From Prolixibacteraceae bacterium (lineage in GTDB: Bacteria; Bacteroidota; Bacteroidia; Bacteroidales; Prolixibacteraceae): a stretch of DNA of 26,857 bases. Within the stretch, counting starts at the first letter, position 1; every line of letters begins with the position of its first letter. This document shows, one piece after another, positions 17,854 to 24,443 of this stretch. Location of the stretch: NCBI GenBank assembly GCA_017998095.1, contig JAGODU010000044.1:1-26857 (forward strand), written 5' to 3'. Below the pieces are notes generated by a model that saw only the letters and a list, made by a program, of their open reading frames with translations, was not told where the DNA came from and did no database searches. Made by a program: the position numbers and the translations under genes.

Positions 17854-18421
17854 TTTCAAGTATCAGGTTATCATTAACAAGCTTATATTTTTCTCCTGTT
17901 TCAGGACAAGTAAGGTCTTCTCCCAAAACAATACCATTCCTGCTTACCCATCCTTTTTGTTTAGCCGGTACACCGGTCATCAGGGCAAAAGGCTTTACAT
18001 CTTTAGTAACTACAGCACCTGCCCCGATAAATGAATAGCAACCAAGTGTAATTCCGCAAACTATAGTGGCATTTGCTCCAATAGTTACACCCTTTTCAAC
18101 CTTAGTCACCTTATATTCATTTTTCCTTAGAATTGCTGCCCTTGGATTAATAACATTAGTAAATACACAACTCGGTCCGCAAAATACATCATCACTAATT
18201 TCTACTGCATCATAAATACTTACATTGTTCTGTATCTTAACGTTATTGCCAATTATTGCCCTGCTGCCCACATATACATTTTGTCCGAGCGAACAATTAT
18301 TGCCAATCTTTGCCCCACTCATAATATGTGTGAAATGCCAGATCTTAGTTCCTTTGCCAATAATAGCTCCAAAATCTATTACGGCTGTTTCATGTGAATA
18401 ATAGTTTTCAGGATTGCCCAT
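17843..18421 (-). CDS. wbpD: WbpD-like N-acetyltransferase (left-handed beta-helix)
   Basis: A 192-residue acetyl-CoA-dependent acyltransferase made of hexapeptide repeats ([47 protein letters not shown]). It would acetylate the 3-amino group of UDP-GlcNAc(3NH2)A to give the 2,3-diacetamido sugar. The repeats cover about residues 10-150 and are followed by the family segment [14 protein letters not shown]. The C-terminal stretch [14 protein letters not shown] is typical of the WbpD/WlbB subgroup. The start overlaps the end of the aminotransferase gene by 14 bases and its end overlaps wbpA by 11, so the operon is tightly coupled. Confidence in the substrate comes mainly from the gene set. Confidence 0.9.
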   Translation of the reverse strand: MGNPENYYSHETAVIDFGAIIGKGTKIWHFTHIMSGAKIGNNCSLGQNVYVGSRAIIGNNVKIQNNVSIYDAVEISDDVFCGPSCVFTNVINPRAAILRKNEYKVTKVEKGVTIGANATIVCGITLGCYSFIGAGAVVTKDVKPFALMTGVPAKQKGWVSRNGIVLGEDLTCPETGEKYKLVNDNLILENEQ

Positions 18422-19508
18422 TAATTATTTTGATTAAAGTTTCTGCTACTAACTTTACTTCCTCCTCTTCGATAAGCCCATGCATCGGCAACGATAAAAC
18501 AGTGCTTGAAAGCAACTCCGCCACCTGGAATGATTCTCCAAAGGAATCTAGATATGAAAAAGCTTTCTGAGCCGGCAATATTAATGGATAGTGAACAGCT
18601 GTAGGTATTCCTTTCTCCTGCAACTTAGACCTTATCTCATCTCTGTTGGCCAAACTTATTGTATACTGAGCCCAGACACTTTCCCTGTTTCCGCTTATCT
18701 CAGGTAACATTGCTATATCTCCCAATAACGAAGTATACAAATCGGCTGCCTTTTGCCTGTTTTCAAGCTCTTTATCGAGATGTCTAAGTTTAACTCTCAA
18801 TATTGCAGATTGAATAGTATCAATCCTTCCATTGATACCAACCATATCATGATAATAACGAGCAGATTGCCCATGCCCCCGCAACATCTTTAATTTTGAG
18901 GCCAAAGAATCGTCGCTTGTAAAAATCGCCCCTCCATCTCCATAACAACCTAATGGTTTTGCAGGAAAAAAGCTGGTCACAGCAACTTCCGACAGGTTAC
19001 ATGATTTCTTGCCATTATATGTTGCCCCGAACGATTGTGCAGCATCTTCAATTACCCACAACCCGTAATGCCTGGCTATTTGATTTATTGAATCCATGTC
19101 TGCACACTGCCCAAAAAGGGAAACAGCAATTATCCCTTTTGTCCTTGGGGTTATCTTTTCTTCAATCTTTGTAATATCAATGTTATAATCTAAAGGCGAC
19201 ACGTCAACAAAAACCGGAGTGGCCTTCAAAAAACTGATCATCGATGCTGAAGCAAAAAAACTGAAAGCAGGACAAATAACTTCATCTCCCGGCTCTACAT
19301 CCAATGCCATCATTGCCAATAAAAGTGCATCTGTCCCAGAACTGCAGCAAATTGAATGTTTTGCTCCTGTATAATTGGAAAGCTCTTCTTCCAGAAGAAT
19401 TGTATCCTTACCGTTAATAAATGAAGATGAATTAATTACAGTGCTTATTGCACTGTCTATCTCTTCTTTATATAAACTGTATTGCCTGTTTAAATCACAA
19501 AATTGCAT
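18408..19508 (-). CDS. wbpE: WbpE-like sugar aminotransferase (DegT/DnrJ/EryC1 family)
   Basis: A 366-residue PLP-dependent aminotransferase expected to put an amino group on C3 of the 3-keto UDP-GlcNAcA made by WbpB. The start is ATG 19506-19508 ([18 protein letters not shown]), which matches the usual family opening. An upstream in-frame TTG at 19527-19529 lies within the promoter -7 element. Family features are [12 protein letters not shown] (about 55-66), [27 protein letters not shown] (about 151-162) and the PLP lysine Lys184 in [17 protein letters not shown]. The C-terminal part has the usual [15 protein letters not shown]. It is the first gene of the four-gene operon, overlapping wbpD by 14 bases. 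Confidence 0.92.
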   Translation of the reverse strand: MQFCDLNRQYSLYKEEIDSAISTVINSSSFINGKDTILLEEELSNYTGAKHSICCSSGTDALLLAMMALDVEPGDEVICPAFSFFASASMISFLKATPVFVDVSPLDYNIDITKIEEKITPRTKGIIAVSLFGQCADMDSINQIARHYGLWVIEDAAQSFGATYNGKKSCNLSEVAVTSFFPAKPLGCYGDGGAIFTSDDSLASKLKMLRGHGQSARYYHDMVGINGRIDTIQSAILRVKLRHLDKELENRQKAADLYTSLLGDIAMLPEISGNRESVWAQYTISLANRDEIRSKLQEKGIPTAVHYPLILPAQKAFSYLDSFGESFQVAELLSSTVLSLPMHGLIEEEEVKLVAETLIKIINGQS

Positions 19509-19526
19509 AATATATATATGAACTGA

Positions 19527-19534
19527 CAAAAATA
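19527..19534 (-). promoter_or_regulatory. Candidate promoter -7 element for the wbpEDAB operon
   Basis: It reads TATTTTTG on the minus strand, an exact TAnnTTTG match about 19 bases before the wbpE ATG, predicting a very short leader. There is no TTG at -33. It forms one arm of an 11-base inverted repeat (19525-19535 with 19556-19566) whose other arm is the -7 element of the divergent operon. Confidence 0.5.
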
Positions 19535-19556
19535 ACGGTTAATTAGTAAAGAGTAT

Positions 19557-19564
19557 TATTTTTG
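19557..19564 (+). promoter_or_regulatory. Candidate promoter -7 element for the glycosyltransferase operon
   Basis: It reads TATTTTTG on the plus strand, an exact TAnnTTTG match and mirror image of the -7 element at 19527-19534. It predicts a leader of about 100 nucleotides before the ATG at 19669. No TTG lies at -33; that region falls inside the opposing promoter. Confidence 0.45.
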
Positions 19565-19668
19565 TCGAAAAAGAAATGATGAATTGAACATGATTGGTAA
19601 AAGCTTTAAAATTTGCAATAATTTTATTTGCTGATTTACTTCGACCAACAAGTGCAAATTGTCAACAC

Positions 19669-20940
19669 ATGAAAAAAGTACTCATAATAACATATTACTG
19701 GCCACCCAGCGGAGGTGCCGGAGTTCAGAGATGGCTTAAGTTTTCTAAATATCTTCCGGAATTTGGATGGAAACCTGTCATTCTCACTGTCGATCCCAAT
19801 TTTTCTTCCTACCCTCAAATCGATGAAACTCTTCAAAAAGAAGTAAATTCCGAAATGCTTGTCTTTCGTACCAAAAGCAGGGAGTTTTATTCAATGTACC
19901 GCTCTATATCAGGCAATAACATTCCTTACGGTGGCTTTTCAAACGATAATAAAAAAAGCCCTGTCCAAAAGCTGGCAAAGATTGTGCGGGGAAACCTTTT
20001 CATCCCTGACCCCAGAAGAGGATGGATAAAGTTTGCTTTCAAAAAGGCTAAAGAACTTATCAAAACTTATGACATCGATACAGTTATAACTACAAGCCCT
20101 CCTCATTCTACCCAACTCATTGGTCTTAAGCTTAAAAAGAAACTAAATATCAGGTGGATTGCCGATCTGCGCGACCCCTGGACAGATATTTACTACTATA
20201 ACCAGTTTAAGCATACAAAACTAGCCCTTGCCGTCGACCGCTGCTATGAAAGAAATGTTATTACTGCAGCTGATATGCTAATCACTGTCAGCGAAGATCT
20301 TAAACGTATTTTTTCAACGAAGGACAAAAATAACCGCCCTGAGAAAATCCATGTTATTCAAAATGGCTTTGATGAAGAAGATTTTAAAACAGAAGTAAAA
20401 CCTGAAGCTGGTAAGAAAATAATCACTTATACCGGAACCATCTCTGAAAATTATGATATCGAAGGATTTGTAAATGCTGTCAATAAGCTTGAAAAATCTA
20501 TAAGGGATAAGATCAAAATACAATTCATTGGCAATGTTTCTGAAATAATCAGGGAGAAAATCCAAAGAACTGAAACTGAAGTTGAATTCATAGGCTATAT
20601 TCCTCATAACGAAGCCATTGAAAACATGCTCAAGAGCTCAATGCTTCTTCTTATAATTCCTAACGTTGAAAATAACAAAGGGATAGTAACAGGTAAGTTT
20701 TTTGAATATCTTGCCTCAGGAAAGCCTGTTCTGGCAATAGGCCCCAAAGGTGGAGATCTGGAAACCATAATTGCAGAAACTAATTGCGGAAAACTGTTCA
20801 ACTACACAGAAGAAAATGAAATAAGTGTTTTCATAACCGATTATTTAATGGAGAATAAAACACTTGATACCAAAGGTTCAAATTATTCCAGAAGAGCGCT
20901 TACAGAAAGACTATCAATGATTTTAAGCAACAAAATTTAA
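19669..20940 (+). CDS. GT4-type glycosyltransferase
   Basis: A 423-residue cytoplasmic or membrane-associated glycosyltransferase of the GT-B fold. The N-terminus (MKKVLIITYYWPPSGGAGVQ) is the typical acceptor-domain opening of Bacteroidota GT4 enzymes and fixes the start at ATG 19669; a longer reading from a TTG at 19594 adds unrelated sequence. Other features are TSPPHSTQLIGLKLKKKL and WIADLRDPWTDIYYY in the first domain, TYTGTISENYDIEGF at the start of the second domain, and the nucleotide-sugar-binding region KFFEYLASGKPVLAIGPKGG near residues 345-364. The donor and acceptor sugars cannot be read from sequence. It leads an operon with a second glycosyltransferase 4 bases downstream and a methyltransferase. 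Confidence 0.88.
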   Translation: MKKVLIITYYWPPSGGAGVQRWLKFSKYLPEFGWKPVILTVDPNFSSYPQIDETLQKEVNSEMLVFRTKSREFYSMYRSISGNNIPYGGFSNDNKKSPVQKLAKIVRGNLFIPDPRRGWIKFAFKKAKELIKTYDIDTVITTSPPHSTQLIGLKLKKKLNIRWIADLRDPWTDIYYYNQFKHTKLALAVDRCYERNVITAADMLITVSEDLKRIFSTKDKNNRPEKIHVIQNGFDEEDFKTEVKPEAGKKIITYTGTISENYDIEGFVNAVNKLEKSIRDKIKIQFIGNVSEIIREKIQRTETEVEFIGYIPHNEAIENMLKSSMLLLIIPNVENNKGIVTGKFFEYLASGKPVLAIGPKGGDLETIIAETNCGKLFNYTEENEISVFITDYLMENKTLDTKGSNYSRRALTERLSMILSNKI

Positions 20941-20944
20941 AATC

Positions 20945-21955
20945 ATGGATAAAGAAAACCGTAAAAAAATACTGTTGATTTATCCTCACTACAGTTCTTT
21001 TGTAAGACAGGATTTCGAAATATTATCTGAAAAATATTTTGTAGACAAGTACCTTTTTAATATTTCAAAAAAACCTTTTGTATTTGTTTCACAATTCATT
21101 GTTCAATTTTTCAAATTACTTTTCACCGGATGGAAATATGATTTTTTCTATATCTGGTTTGCTGATTATCATTCACTCTTACCTGTCCTATTTTCAAAAC
21201 TTACTTTCAAAAAAAGTATTATTATCATTGGAGGGTACGATGCCGGAAGGGTACGATCATTGAACTATGGTGCTTATAATCAGAAAATAAGAGGTTTTTT
21301 TGCTATTCAATCAATAAAGAACAGCACCCTCAATCTGGGTGTTTCTGAATATGTTACCAGGAAATTGAAGTATATTGCCCCTAATGCTAATTCCAAACTT
21401 TTATATAACTGTATTTCATTCAATTCCGGACAATCATCATCGCCTAAAGATAAATCAGTCATAACAGTTGCATTGGTAAACTCAGAAAGGACACTTTATA
21501 TAAAAGGAATTGATACATTTATTGAAACCGCACGTATTTTGAGAGATGTAAATTTCATCATCATTGGAATAAAAAAGGACTTCAAATCTGCTTTGCTTAA
21601 TGATCTGCCCGGTAATATTGAAATCGTTGAACCTGTAACCCATGAAGACCTCGTTAATTTTTATCAAAAGGCTTCTGTTTACTGCCAGTTTTCAAGGATC
21701 GAATCATTTTGCCTGACTTTGGCAGAAGCAATGTATTTCAATTGCCATCCCGTCATTACAAATAATGGCGCTCTTCCTGAAGTTGCAGGTGGTCTGGGTG
21801 AAGTAGTGCCTCGTCATCCGGCATTAATTGCTGAAGCAATAAAGGGAAAACTTAATCAAATGGAAGGCAAAATATACAGGCAATATGTGTCTTATCACTA
21901 TTCATTTGAAATAAGGAAGGAAAAATTATACAGTATTTTAAATACATTATCATGA
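20945..21955 (+). CDS. Second GT4-type glycosyltransferase
   Basis: A 336-residue GT-B-fold glycosyltransferase. The first domain is divergent but has a Rossmann-like opening (KKILLIYPHYSSF) and a hydrophobic segment (about 44-62, FVFVSQFIVQFFKLLF) that may associate with the membrane. IIIIGGYDAGRVRSLNYG (92-109) is a recognisable acceptor-domain feature. The second domain begins at VITVALVNSERTLYIKGID, has Lys187, and carries the E-x7-E motif from Glu253 to Glu261 (ESFCLTLAE), followed by HPVITNNGALPEVAGG. The start ATG lies 4 bases after the preceding stop, and its stop overlaps the methyltransferase start (ATGA). The sugar specificity is unknown. Confidence 0.83.
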   Translation: MDKENRKKILLIYPHYSSFVRQDFEILSEKYFVDKYLFNISKKPFVFVSQFIVQFFKLLFTGWKYDFFYIWFADYHSLLPVLFSKLTFKKSIIIIGGYDAGRVRSLNYGAYNQKIRGFFAIQSIKNSTLNLGVSEYVTRKLKYIAPNANSKLLYNCISFNSGQSSSPKDKSVITVALVNSERTLYIKGIDTFIETARILRDVNFIIIGIKKDFKSALLNDLPGNIEIVEPVTHEDLVNFYQKASVYCQFSRIESFCLTLAEAMYFNCHPVITNNGALPEVAGGLGEVVPRHPALIAEAIKGKLNQMEGKIYRQYVSYHYSFEIRKEKLYSILNTLS

Positions 21956-22641
21956 AAAATAATCTTTTTGAAGAGTCATTATTAGGGAGAATATATTTTC
22001 GCTACTTTAAAAATAAAAAGTTTTCAGCCTCAGATGAATTCTGGGAAAAAAGATATCAGAAAGGAAAAGATTCAGGCTCCGGCTCTTACAACAGGCTTGC
22101 TGAATTTAAAGCTGAAGTGATTAATAACTTCGTCCGAAAAAACAATATTCAAACTATTATCGAATTCGGATGTGGAGATGGCAATCAGCTTCGTCTTGCT
22201 GATTATCCAAATTATATAGGACTCGATGTTTCAAAAACTACTCTTCAAAATTGTATTAACATTTTCAGGGATGATAAAACAAAAAGCTTCATGCTGTATA
22301 ACTCAAATGCCTTTGTTGATAATCACAATATCATAAAAGCTGAACTCTCAATGTCACTTGATGTTATATACCATCTTGTTGAAGATAGTATCTTCAAACC
22401 TTATATGAGCCATCTCTTTAATTCTGCTTCAAAATACGTAATTATTTATTCAAGCAACAGGGATAATATTCAGCAAAGCCATGTCAGAGAAAGAAATTTC
22501 TCAAAATGGGTTGATGAAAACTGCAAGGAATGGGAATTAGCAGAAGTTATAAAAAATAAATATCCATATGACACTATGGATCCTGACAACACTTCGATTT
22601 CCGATTTCTTTATTTACAGAAGAAAAAAATTTCAGAATTAA
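21952..22641 (+). CDS. Class I SAM-dependent methyltransferase
   Basis: A 229-residue methyltransferase with the SAM-binding motif IIEFGCGDGNQL (69-80), then YIGLDVSKTTLQNC (88-101) for the acidic motif II, and LSMSLDVIYHLVED as the motif IV region. The N-terminal DEFWEKRYQKGKDSGSGSYN (28-47) is typical of sugar or small-molecule methyltransferases in glycan loci. It overlaps the preceding glycosyltransferase by 4 bases, so it probably acts on the same glycan, for example by capping or decorating a sugar. It is the last gene of the operon; a hairpin lies about 60 bases after its stop. The methyl acceptor is not known. Confidence 0.85.
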   Translation: MKNNLFEESLLGRIYFRYFKNKKFSASDEFWEKRYQKGKDSGSGSYNRLAEFKAEVINNFVRKNNIQTIIEFGCGDGNQLRLADYPNYIGLDVSKTTLQNCINIFRDDKTKSFMLYNSNAFVDNHNIIKAELSMSLDVIYHLVEDSIFKPYMSHLFNSASKYVIIYSSNRDNIQQSHVRERNFSKWVDENCKEWELAEVIKNKYPYDTMDPDNTSISDFFIYRRKKFQN

Positions 22642-22700
22642 AATAAAGACCGTTTTTAAGTCTTGTCTGAAAGTAATCTAATTCTTACCACATTCTACCC

Positions 22701-22732
22701 AAACACCATAAGAAAGTTCGCTTATGGTATTT
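22701..22732. terminator. Hairpin between convergent genes, probable bidirectional terminator
   Basis: The arms 22701-22712 and 22721-22732 pair around an 8-base loop (AAAGTTCG). The stem core is ACCATAAG with CTTATGGT. One position is a C-A mismatch in plus-strand RNA but a wobble U-G pair in minus-strand RNA. It lies between the stop codons of the methyltransferase (22641) and the flippase (22780), where both transcripts must end. Confidence 0.65.
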
Positions 22733-22779
22733 GGTACGGATCTGGTATTGTTTTGGTATATATCTGTCCCTGCTTAAAT

Positions 22780-24261
22780 TTATTGCTTTTTAAATCTCCG
22801 GTACACTTTAATCATGATAGTGTTGATTTCATCCGATGATTTAAAGAAGCTTACAATAGCAAAGAAAACAACGGAAATTAAAACACTTCTGACTGCAATA
22901 TCAATCATATAATTTGACAATGGAGATAACAATGAAGATGCAAAGTAAGCAGCAGCCCCGGCAATAAGTATTCCTATATGTTTTTTACTTAAAGGTTGAA
23001 TTTTAAATTTCCGGTATAAAAAGAAACAAGCAAAAAAGACATAAGCAGTAGTTGATAACAACGAAGCAAAAGCAGCTCCTGTTAGTCCCCATATAGGTAT
23101 GAAAATCAGGTTGGTTATAACTACAAGTCCAATTAAGAAACACATAAACCACATGTGATATCTGTAGTATTTTGAAGTTGCAAGTATATAAATTGCAACT
23201 CCGGAAATAACTGTTACAAGATTGCTGAGACCTATAAGGAATATAACCCATTTCCCTTTAGCATACTCGGGTTCAAGGAGTTGAAATACATTATCAATAT
23301 TTCCCCAAATTCCAATAAACACCCAAATACCTAACAGGAACTGGTTTATACTGCTTTTTACATAAATGTCAGAGATAGTCTTGATGTCATTCGTTTTCCA
23401 CGACTCTGCAATGACAGTTGTCGAGATATTTGAAATAGCCCTTTGCGAAACCAGAATCAGTGTGGCAAAATAAAAGGTAACTGAATAAATGCCTGCCCCG
23501 TCAAGACCAACAAAGTTGCTGACCATCAGGCGGTCGATGTTTTGAAGAGCCATTCCGCTAAGCCCGGAAATAATTCCAAACAAGGCAACATCAACAACTT
23601 CTTTCAATAACCCTTTGTTAAGAAATTTAAAGTCAAACTTGAATGCAAGCTGCTTTCTTATGAGAAGTGAAATTGTCATGACAAGCATTGGAACTCCTTG
23701 AGATATAACAAAAAGCAGTACATACCCATCGAAAGAAATAATTTTGAAAATGAAAAGGAAAATCAGGGCAGTATTCAACAGCCTAAGGACGAATTCCCGG
23801 AGGAAAGTTCCCATTACTGCATTATATAACATCCTGTTGTATGAATCAAAAATAGAAAAGTACAGCAGGAAAAAAATCAAAGGGAATAAATAAAAAAAAT
23901 TATCAGTTAATAATTCCGACTTACTGGAATTAGAGTTTACAAGAAAGGGTTCAAAAGAAAAAGCAATTATGCTCATTATAATGAATCCGACAAAGCAAAC
24001 TGCAATTGAAAGAGCAATAAACCCGTTATGCTTGTTGGTTTCGTTCCTGAAATGGGGGAAAAGCCTCATTGCAACGTTGCCCATACCAAGGGTTCCAACC
24101 TGTGAAAAGATAGTTGCAAATGAAATCAGTACCTGAGTAAGTCCGACCTGTTCAGGGCTGAGGAATTTTTGTGAGAGAATGCCAATATTTACAAATCCAA
24201 GAACAATTCCCACGTATGACCAGAAAGACCCTCTTATTGCTTGTTTTTTAATTACGCCCAT
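22780..24261 (-). CDS. Wzx-type polysaccharide flippase (oligosaccharide transporter)
   Basis: A 493-residue integral membrane protein of the MOP (MATE/Wzx) superfamily that would move lipid-linked sugar units across the inner membrane. Many hydrophobic segments, about 12-14, are visible along the whole length. The N-terminus AIRGSFWSYVGIVLGFVNIG, then ILSQKFLSPEQVGLTQVLIS, is characteristic of the family, as are IDRLMVSNFVGLDGAGIYSV near the middle and GLTGAAFASLLSTTAYVFFA near the C-terminus. It belongs functionally with the glycosyltransferases and Wbp enzymes, although it is transcribed alone. The start ATG at 24259-24261 lies about 22 bases after an exact -7 element. Confidence 0.9.
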   Translation of the reverse strand: MGVIKKQAIRGSFWSYVGIVLGFVNIGILSQKFLSPEQVGLTQVLISFATIFSQVGTLGMGNVAMRLFPHFRNETNKHNGFIALSIAVCFVGFIIMSIIAFSFEPFLVNSNSSKSELLTDNFFYLFPLIFFLLYFSIFDSYNRMLYNAVMGTFLREFVLRLLNTALIFLFIFKIISFDGYVLLFVISQGVPMLVMTISLLIRKQLAFKFDFKFLNKGLLKEVVDVALFGIISGLSGMALQNIDRLMVSNFVGLDGAGIYSVTFYFATLILVSQRAISNISTTVIAESWKTNDIKTISDIYVKSSINQFLLGIWVFIGIWGNIDNVFQLLEPEYAKGKWVIFLIGLSNLVTVISGVAIYILATSKYYRYHMWFMCFLIGLVVITNLIFIPIWGLTGAAFASLLSTTAYVFFACFFLYRKFKIQPLSKKHIGILIAGAAAYFASSLLSPLSNYMIDIAVRSVLISVVFFAIVSFFKSSDEINTIMIKVYRRFKKQ

Positions 24262-24283
24262 TTTTCAGGTTGGTTTAAGCAGA

Positions 24284-24291
24284 CAAATTTA
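24284..24291 (-). promoter_or_regulatory. Candidate promoter -7 element for the flippase gene
   Basis: It reads TAAATTTG on the minus strand, an exact TAnnTTTG match about 22 bases before the start codon. No clear TTG is found at -33. Confidence 0.45.
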
Positions 24292-24330
24292 TAACTATTA
24301 ACTTAATAATCGAGATTATGACCTTGTAAC

Positions 24331-24361
24331 TTGGGTTTTTATTGTCCAATAATTACATTTG
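24331..24361 (+). promoter_or_regulatory. Promoter of the YfhO-like gene
   Basis: This is the best promoter in the window: TTG (24331-24333), a 20-base spacer and TACATTTG (24354-24361), an exact TAnnTTTG match. It predicts a transcript starting near 24368 and a leader of about 75 nucleotides that contains the palindrome at 24395-24410. Confidence 0.6.
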
Positions 24362-24394
24362 CTGAATTGTTTGGAATATGTTGTTTTCTTTTCA

Positions 24395-24410
24395 TATTAT
24401 CCGGATAATA
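24395..24410. repeat. 16-bp perfect palindrome in the leader of the YfhO-like gene
   Basis: TATTATCCGGATAATA reads the same on both strands. It lies about 30 bases downstream of the -7 element and 33 bases before the ATG. It is too short and lacks a loop and T-tract for a convincing terminator. It could be an operator for a dimeric regulator, which is inference. Confidence 0.45.
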
Positions 24411-24443
24411 CGGTTAATTAAAAATACCTAATACCTGAAAGAC

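Noticed and set aside
19509..19529. TTG start for wbpE upstream of ATG 19508
   Set aside because: The TTG lies inside the -7 element, and the family N-terminus begins at the ATG. The same reasoning removed TTG extensions of the PBP (11016), wbpA (17859) and the first glycosyltransferase (19594).
22725..22758. Four TGGTA motifs at 22725, 22732, 22743 and 22754 as a possible iteron
   Set aside because: The unit is only five bases, the spacing is irregular (7, 11, 11) and the region is AT-rich, so chance is a sufficient explanation.
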